Source: Volutella citrinella (lineage: Eukaryota; Ascomycota; Sordariomycetes; Hypocreales; Nectriaceae). From it: a stretch of DNA of 64,000 nucleotides. The stretch is from NCBI GenBank assembly GCA_034401135.1, contig JAWZSP010000002.1, positions 3,162,001 to 3,226,000 on the forward strand. The letters run 5' to 3'. Of this stretch, positions 57,291 to 64,000 are shown one piece after another (positions within the stretch are counted from its first letter, which is position 1; every line of letters starts with the position of its first letter). The position numbers and the translations under genes are program-made. The notes beneath the pieces were generated by a model that had not been told where the DNA came from, made no database searches, and saw only the letters and a program-made list of their open reading frames with translations.

Positions 57291-60200
57291 GGGGAGAGGG
57301 CCGACTTATATGAAGAGATCGGCACGGTCTCGCGACCGATCTCTGGGCAACGGGATATGCGGGACGATTCGCTGGTTATGGGGCGTGGGACTCAGGGAAT
57401 CGTCGCCACGGGCGTCCGCGTAGAATGCGGCAGTCGGCGGGGAGTGATCATAACGACCCGCACTGGAGAGGTGTAGAGGACGATGAGAGGAGAGGCGACT
57501 ACAGTGAGCAGTGACGTTGGAGAGTTAAAAAAGATCAGTCCAGTTCAGTATCGAAGCGAGCATGGGCCATCAATGAGTCCGCCAAGGTGCCGGGCTCCCG
57601 TGGGAGGGGTGCGGGGAACGGCCAAAGGGGTGAAGGCAAAATGAGTAGGATTACTGGTGCCGGATTGTCGGTGGGCGACGAAGGGGTGGTTCCCAAAGGG
57701 GCGTGGTATTGGAAATATCAAGCTGGCGTGGAAGTGGTGCGGGCTCTTTTGTTCAGTGCTAGGATCCGTTGTCAGGCTGGCGGCACAACAGAGCGACGTC
57801 AGCTGGTTAGAGGGTCCACGCCGAACGGAGTAGAGTGGGGAATAAGGCCGTGAATGCGGAGGGTCGAGGACAAAAGTGCGCGGTGGCCATTAATTGAGTC
57901 GAGCTGAGCAGGGCGGGCCGAGAAGTTGAGCGCGGGTGGCAAACGGGCACCCGACTGCTTAAGGTTGCTGGCGGCGAACACTGGGGTTGGCAGCGGCGTG
58001 TGCTCATGCGACCATCGATAGCAACCAAACCAGTGGCACTAATAATTATTGCTCAGAGCCACCCCGTCGTCGTGGCCGTGTTGTGTCTGTAGGGGGAGCC
58101 GCACGCAAAAGAGCGCCAACAGGGGCGAAGACGGGACTGCGTAATGACTGTGCTTGCTTCGGAAATGGAGCGCAGCAGCACGTAAGGATTAGTTGGCCAA
58201 CGGAGTCAGAGTCGCACCCCTACGGCGCAATTATGTCTATGGTGCCGTGGAGCCCCAGTGCTGTGGAACTGTAGTCGCAAGTGTGTGGAGCAAAGGCGGG
58301 GAGGGTCCGAAACAAGAGTGGAAATGCTTGAAAGCTTATGTTGCAAGGAAGGGAATCAGAAGAGCGTCGAAGAGAAGGAAGACCGAACCGAGGACGGAAC
58401 CGTGATTGAGTGAGGCGATGGTGTAGTAGTGCAGGAATGGGCAGAGGCTGCACAGGGAAGGGAAGGTCGAAGATGGAGCCGGCCTAGAATGGGCAAGGAG
58501 TCGCAGGTGGGGTCTCCGGCCTGCTGGAGAAGGCGCGATGCGATACGGAGACCAGCGGGAGGGGAATGGGGATGGGAATGGTGTGTGAGGTGAGGCGGGA
58601 CGCCGGGGCGGGTACCTGCAATGCGCGCCGAGCTTCCCACCGAGGGCATGTACATCAGCACTTGCTGGGCAGATTGCGCCGGGGGCTGTCTTGCCCCGAG
58701 GTACTGGGTACTGCTGATCGATTGCGATTGCGGCTTGAAGAAGCCCTGCAATGTCTGCTATGCCTGAAATGCCTCCTGCCGGGCCTTGCCCTGCTATGCC
58801 GCTGATGCCATGTGGCATGGTTTCTGGGTTATGGGTTCTGGATTCTCGACTTGCCTGCTCACTGCCCTGAACCCCCCGGGGCCACACGTACAATAGACCC
58901 CGGGTGGCTTTCAGCCAAAAAGCCCCGATCCCCGGCCCGTAGGCCTCTTTGGTTGTGCCCGGCCTTGAATGTCGTGCGGCGCATACTACATTGGCTCGTG
59001 TGTCCCGCACCACATGGACCAACTAGGGACAGGCGCATCGATGGTGCAGACAAAGGGACCTGCGCACCGCCTGGTTTCGCGCCTGGGATGGGGATGGGAT
59101 TTTTTTTTTGGGGATTTTTTATATGTATTATTTCTTGGCCTCGTCCTGAGGGGGGGCGCACCTTGATGGGACTCTTTGGATGTCAGGATGCAGCCCAAGG
59201 CCAAGAATTACTGCCATTTCTTCCGAGACGGGGTCGTCAGGATGCTGCGCATGCAAGACAAGTAGTGAATACAAGCATCTGGCCCGGGCTATGTCAATTT
59301 GGATAGTAACATCTGCCATTGCTGGCCGGCTTATTACGGTTACGTTACGGGTACGTGCCGCCTATCTACTTTGGTATTCCCTCAAAGGAAAAAGTTTCAT
59401 AGGTGCATTCGGCCACGACTGGCACTTATGATGGTACACCTCCGGCGTGTTGGTCGGCCTGGCTTGTGGGGAAGGTGCGCCCCAACCCCGACGACCCAGA
59501 CTCCCAGAGGGCCGACGGCGCTAGGCCCAGACGGGGAGGTGCGCCACTCCTGGGACGGATGTTGCGGAATCGCCGAGCACTGCGAGCCTGCCTTGCCTGC
59601 GTCTGGAGGTTGCGGTTCCCTTGCCAGTGCCAGCCCGAGGTTGGTAGCACAGCCTAACTGTGATGGAACAAAGACCCTTACGCATTGCCCTCTGGGTCGC
59701 CTCCATCCCGGGAGAGCTTTTGCTCATTGGCCTCGCTTAGCTGGATGTTTTGCCTCCTTGTCCAGACTCGAATCCAAGTGTTCCCCCACTCCGTTTTCGA
59801 TTTCTATGACTACGTATCCGCGCAATATCATCACAATCACCGATTCGATTGACATTTGGGGTCGCAGGCCGGGTACGCGTGCCGCGCGCTGCCCCCTGCC
59901 AGTCATCATTCCTTGCCATCTGATCCTATACACATTGTGCGGTGTTAATAATTAATTACACTGCTACATCACAGAACAGTTGTGGACTTCTTTTGATTCT
60001 CCTTGGAACAGTTCAGTCGCAGATTGATAGGCTGATCACAATCAGCCCTGCCGTCACGCCATCGCATCTTATCAGTAGGCCACACAAATTGGGAGAGAAG
60101 CCCGCCGGCCGACGCAACCAACCAACCAACAGGACAGGATTTAACTCGGTCAAGTTGGCTGAAGCATTGAAGCGGAAACCAGGGTCCGCAGCTGCATTCA

Positions 60201-62985
60201 CAGTTTTAAACGAATCCCAGTTGGGCCAGCCAACCCACAGCAGATTGGCAACGCCAAGGATGAACAACGAACCACCTATCCGTACAAGCCACCAGCACGC
60301 ACTCAATGCCGCAAGGGTTACGCTTTTCGGGCGGCCATTTAGGAGGGAGCAAGACTGATCGTTCCAAAATCCTTTGACCGTATCGACTCGTGTTTCTAGC
60401 TCGCCCGCCCCCAGGAGCACGAGCCCAGGGCGGTACCTTACACAGGCAAAGCCCAACCTCCGCAACCAACTGACCGTCTCCGTACCTTACCTGTAAGCTG
60501 CCTGATTAAACGTGCGAAGCCCGGCCGCCAATTGGCCCGCAGAGCTGGAAGAGGAACTTTTGCCGTTGGCCTTGGTACCTTTGAAAGCGGGACCCACTCC
60601 ACCCAAGGGTCCTTTGACTGGGCTCCACTCTGCTCGCCCAAGGGCGCACACGCACGTCCTCCTCAATCCTTTGGATGCCCATGGTGTAGTAACAATTACG
60701 GTGTATTTGCGACGAAGCACTAGCAGTCAGTCCCTCGCCGACTTATTGCTACTACTGCGACGTACAACTTGCATCCAACTGGATGCTTGCTCCCCGCCAA
60801 TGCACTTACACGGCCCTCGCCTCATCGTCTGCAACGGAGCATTCAATTTCCTGTCTTGCTTGCCGCTACATCCTGGTTGGGGGCTGCCCCTCGGGACGGC
60901 CATCCTTTCCTCCATCTGATGTGTCGCAAAGATTCTACGTACACGTTGAGCTCGCAGTTATTCTCTCTGCTTCCCATCGCCTAGCCCCCATCGCCAGATC
61001 CCACCCCCCCCAGCTCGGCCATCGGCTCGGGCTCTTTTTTTCCCTCTTGCTCGCGCATCGTTGCTTTATTTGTAGAAATATCTCCGCAGCATCCCCGTTT
61101 CCCCAGAGCACCAGTGCTACGCCACTGGCATACTGCCAAGCTCAACTTCCACGTGTGACAGCAACTTGGCTTTGCTTGGCCGGCTGGGAAGTGACACGCG
61201 CTAGAGCGTGGGTGCCTGTCTGACTGATTATCGATTACTCCGCAAACTGAATACAATTACCAATATAGAGACCATGAGTAGCATGCTCCCGTGGAACACG
61301 ACGTTCGACAAAAGTTCTTCAGCAATGACGTCCACCACTCAACCAGCATCCCCCCTTTTCAAGCCGGCTCCGCGGCATTCGGTGGAACTGCTCACCGTTT
61401 GTTTGTGAATCACGAGTCGACGATCGACAGTTGATGCTCATGCTTCATGTCACCCAGGCCTGCCGATCTCCCAGCCGATCCCACACACTAATCTCCCGGC
61501 GTCGATATTATTTGATGCCTTGATGCCATATTGTTCCTCTGCCGAGTCCCCCCCGGCCCGTCGACGAGCAAAGTTGAAGACACATACCGGCTTACTCCTT
61601 GGCCCCCTGGATCTCCCTGCGCAACACACCCATCTCTTCCCCTGGTGTTGCTCATCGCCGCAAGGCAATGGTCCCACCCCGAGATTTTCCAGAATCTATC
61701 CCGCCAGTCCAGAGCATTCTCCAGAGTGGTGCCTAATGTCGCCTGTTTACTGCCCTGCATCCCCGACTCGACAGAGCTACGAAACCAAAGGTGAAGTATT
61801 ATTACTCGTAGCCCAGACCCATCTCGAGACTCACTCTTTGAGGAAGGTCATAACGTAACCAAGGCTCCACGGAGCCGGGAATGACGGTCAACTGTAGGCC
61901 CACACCCCGCCCCGAAATCGCCGCCCACCCCGACCCGTCCCGGACCAGCCCGGGGTCCCGGCCAGCCGCCGACGAGCCGCTGGACTGCATTACGTATCTT
62001 ACTTGGCAAAAGTTCTTGGCTTCACCACAAAAGTTCGCAGGCAGCCAGGCACGATCCCTTGAAGAAGGCCCGGGCCATGGCGTTGAACATAAGCATCCCT
62101 TCCCGTCCCCCCCGAACCCGAACCCTAGCATCGGCACAAGAGCCAATATTTGTGCCTCGTGACGCCTGTTCTATGAACTGATGTCGTCAGGCAACCCGGA
62201 CTTCTTTGCATGCGGCTCCCACTCATAGATTTTTGCAATTCAATCCCTGACAATGCGGCCCTTTTCGGGCTTTATATCATGTCACGTTGCATTCATAGGT
62301 ACCGTCGCGCTTATGCCCTTATTTTGGTGTCTTGTCCGTGTCGTTGGTCATGACAACTTTGGTATCATTTATTCGCTGCGCTTCTCGTCATCTCAAATCT
62401 CAGAGACCACGATAGCGCTATTGACTTGTCTTATACAGCAACCGTACAGATATGGATCTGACCAAGGCGGCCACGCCCCTCCTATCCTCCAAAATACTCC
62501 TGTCCGTTTTTCTGATCCTTCCACCCTTTTGCCCGTCCGGCTCCAGCCTCTATGCCCCCTCCATCCATACTTTTGTAAATATACACGGCCATTAAGTAGT
62601 AATGATGCCACAAAATCCGAGCTCCCAGCCAAGAACCTTTTTTTTAAAACCCCCTTTACTGATTCCATGAGCCACTCGTCGGTCGGGGGGGATTAGATGC
62701 AGATGCAGCGCGCAAAGCAGCGAAATGGGAAAACGAACAATCATGACTCCGGCTCCGACTCCAATCCGCCCAAAGGGAAAGCCAACTCCACACCATCCTG
62801 TTCTTGGGGCCTGAACCCCTCCTTCAATGTCCGTAATGTTATAAAATTCTTCAGGAGGCTCAGGTCCGCAGAGATCTTCCGTCACCCTTGGACCCTTGCT
62901 TCCTGGTTAACTTGGAGATACCAGCCAAAGGCTGGGATGCAGCTCGTCAACAGACGTCTCCGCTCGCTGCAAGCGAGTGAGGTGC
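57291..62985. other. Large intergenic region, no gene recognised (5.7 kb)
   Basis: From the start of the PH-domain gene to the stop of the RRM/RGG gene. Purine-rich on the plus strand over 57.3-58.6 kb, which is the C/T-rich leader side of the minus-strand PH gene. Open frames (up to 228 codons at 58336-59022, minus) have no domains. A run of nine T lies near 59101. Confidence 0.5.
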
Positions 62986-64000
62986 TTAAGCATTGGTGGC
63001 CTGGGGACCGCCACGGCCTCGAGCAGCGCCACCTCGGCCACGGTTCTGTCCGGAGAAGTTACCTCGGGAACCCTGGCTTCCGGAGCGACCGCCTTCGAAA
63101 CCTCCACGGCCACGGCCAGCAGCGCCGCCACGGCCACCGTAGCTGCTACCGCCATAGGCGTTGGCCTTGGGTCGGCGGGGCTCGACCACAATGCTCTCTC
63201 CGTTCACGACATGAGGGTTGGCAGCAACGGCGGCCTGGTAGCCCTCAGTAGTCTTGTACTCAACAAAAGCGCAGTTCTGAACCAAGTTAGCCGGGTTCAA
63301 CGGAGCCAGTGAGCGGGAAACTTACCTTCTGGCGGTTGATATCGAAGTAGGTCAGCTCGCCGTGAGCAGCCAGGGCATTGCGGAGCTCGGATTCCTGAAC
63401 CTTCTCGGTGACGTACTTGACGTAACCAAGAGTGCCCTCCTTCTCCGTAGCGGTGTTGGGAGTGGGCTGGGGACGGTTCTGTCGCTTGGAATCGCCACCA
63501 GCGGTTTGCCAGCCAGCAGCTTCCTTGGCAGGGGCCTCGGCAGCGGGGGCGGGAGCAGAGGCAGGAGCAGGAGCAGAAGTGGGAGCGGGCTGAGAAGCAG
63601 GGGCAGCAGCGGCGGGAGCAGGAGCCCGAGGTTGGCTGGAAGCCGGAGGAGTACTGGTCTTGGGAAGAGGAACAACAGGCTTGGGGCCGGCGGCGGCGGC
63701 AGCACGGCTGGCCCAAGTCATGGGCTTGGGAGGAGCGGCAGGCTCAACAACAGCGGGAGCAACAGGTGCGTTGCTCTTGGCGACAGGAGTGGGAGTGGGG
63801 TCCTTGGGCTTCTCAGGCTCCTTGGCGTCCTCCTCAGCAAGCTCCTTGGCGGTGGTCTCGGGGTCGACAGCAGCGTCGACCTTGGGCTCAGAGGCCTTGG
63901 TCTCCTCGGTCGTGGCGGTACTGCCGTTGAGGGCAACGCCGTCCTTGGCAGACGAAGATACCTCCTCCAGCTTCTGGTCGACGGCGGTGGGGTCAAGGGT
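62986..64000 (-). CDS. RRM and RGG protein, G3BP/NTF2-RRM type, 5' end outside window
   Basis: The gene enters from the right edge in frame. Exons 64000-63326 and 63276-62986 are visible (322 codons with stop); the intron has GTAAGT and TTCAG. The visible protein starts with an acidic Glu/Asp/Lys/Pro linker, then PKPMTWASRAA, a long Pro/Ala-rich stretch, and an RRM (GTLGYVKYVTEKVQESELRN; KNCAFVEYKT is RNP1, IVVEPRRPKA the last strand), ending in an RGG tail (GGRGGAAGRGRGGFEGGR). This order (acidic linker, proline-rich, RRM, RGG) is that of G3BP and fungal NTF2-RRM proteins (Bre5-like), which bind RNA in stress granules and partner the ubiquitin protease Ubp3. The NTF2 domain would lie beyond the window, so the assignment is likely but not shown. 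Confidence 0.75.

Noticed and set aside
58336..59022. 228-codon open frame, minus strand, with GISGIAG-type repeats
   Set aside because: No domain, and composition follows a local C/T-rich bias upstream of the PH gene.

Overview
The window is nuclear DNA of a filamentous ascomycete, most likely a Sordariomycete and probably Hypocreales. The grounds are genes split by short introns (38-133 nt, one of 358 nt) with GT(A/G)AGT donors, CTAAC/CTGAC branch sites and C/TAG acceptors, GC-rich coding sequence, C/T-rich leaders, and a fungal gene set (PacC, Ku80, Stb3, fungal-type transcription factor). The order is inferred from the general look of the proteins; no database was searched. Exon structures were built by hand from splice signals, reading-frame phase and family motifs. 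Every multi-exon model closes to a whole number of codons.

Layout. 0-16 kb is gene-dense and holds housekeeping genes: a membrane-anchored TAP-like hydrolase (cut by the left edge), RLP24 (60S biogenesis) divergent from TIM14/PAM18 (mitochondrial import), a Gfd2-like DEDDh exonuclease-fold protein, KU80 (end joining) divergent from a TMEM205-like membrane protein, an unknown 141-aa protein, a PHO13-type HAD phosphatase, a DUF1295 membrane reductase-like protein and, divergent from it, DNA topoisomerase III (to 18.25 kb). 18.3-39.9 kb is sparse and regulatory: STB3, a 5.3-kb gap, PACC, a small secreted cysteine-rich protein, a transcription factor with two Zn2Cys6 clusters, and a single-pass membrane protein with two LPxY motifs. 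39.9-47.7 kb is a 7.8-kb gap. 47.7-57.3 kb holds a PUF3-type Pumilio protein, an MCUR1-like (DUF1640) mitochondrial protein, the kinetochore subunit NNF1 and a PH-domain protein. After another 5.7-kb gap, the right edge cuts a G3BP-like RRM/RGG protein.

The most striking signal is upstream of PACC. PacC proteins bind GCCARG, and I count 37 such hexamers (either strand) between 25608 and 28468, more than tenfold over chance, many of them tandem, overlapping or palindromic. This looks like a very large autoregulatory pH-response element. Other points of interest are the secreted peptide with a CCCC run, the twin Zn2Cys6 factor, an RGG block inserted in the topoisomerase core, a GC-AG intron in the phosphatase gene, and a Pumilio domain whose visible code predicts UGUAUAUA.

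I saw no transposon, CRISPR array, rRNA or tRNA gene. The large gaps hold only open frames that look like chance.
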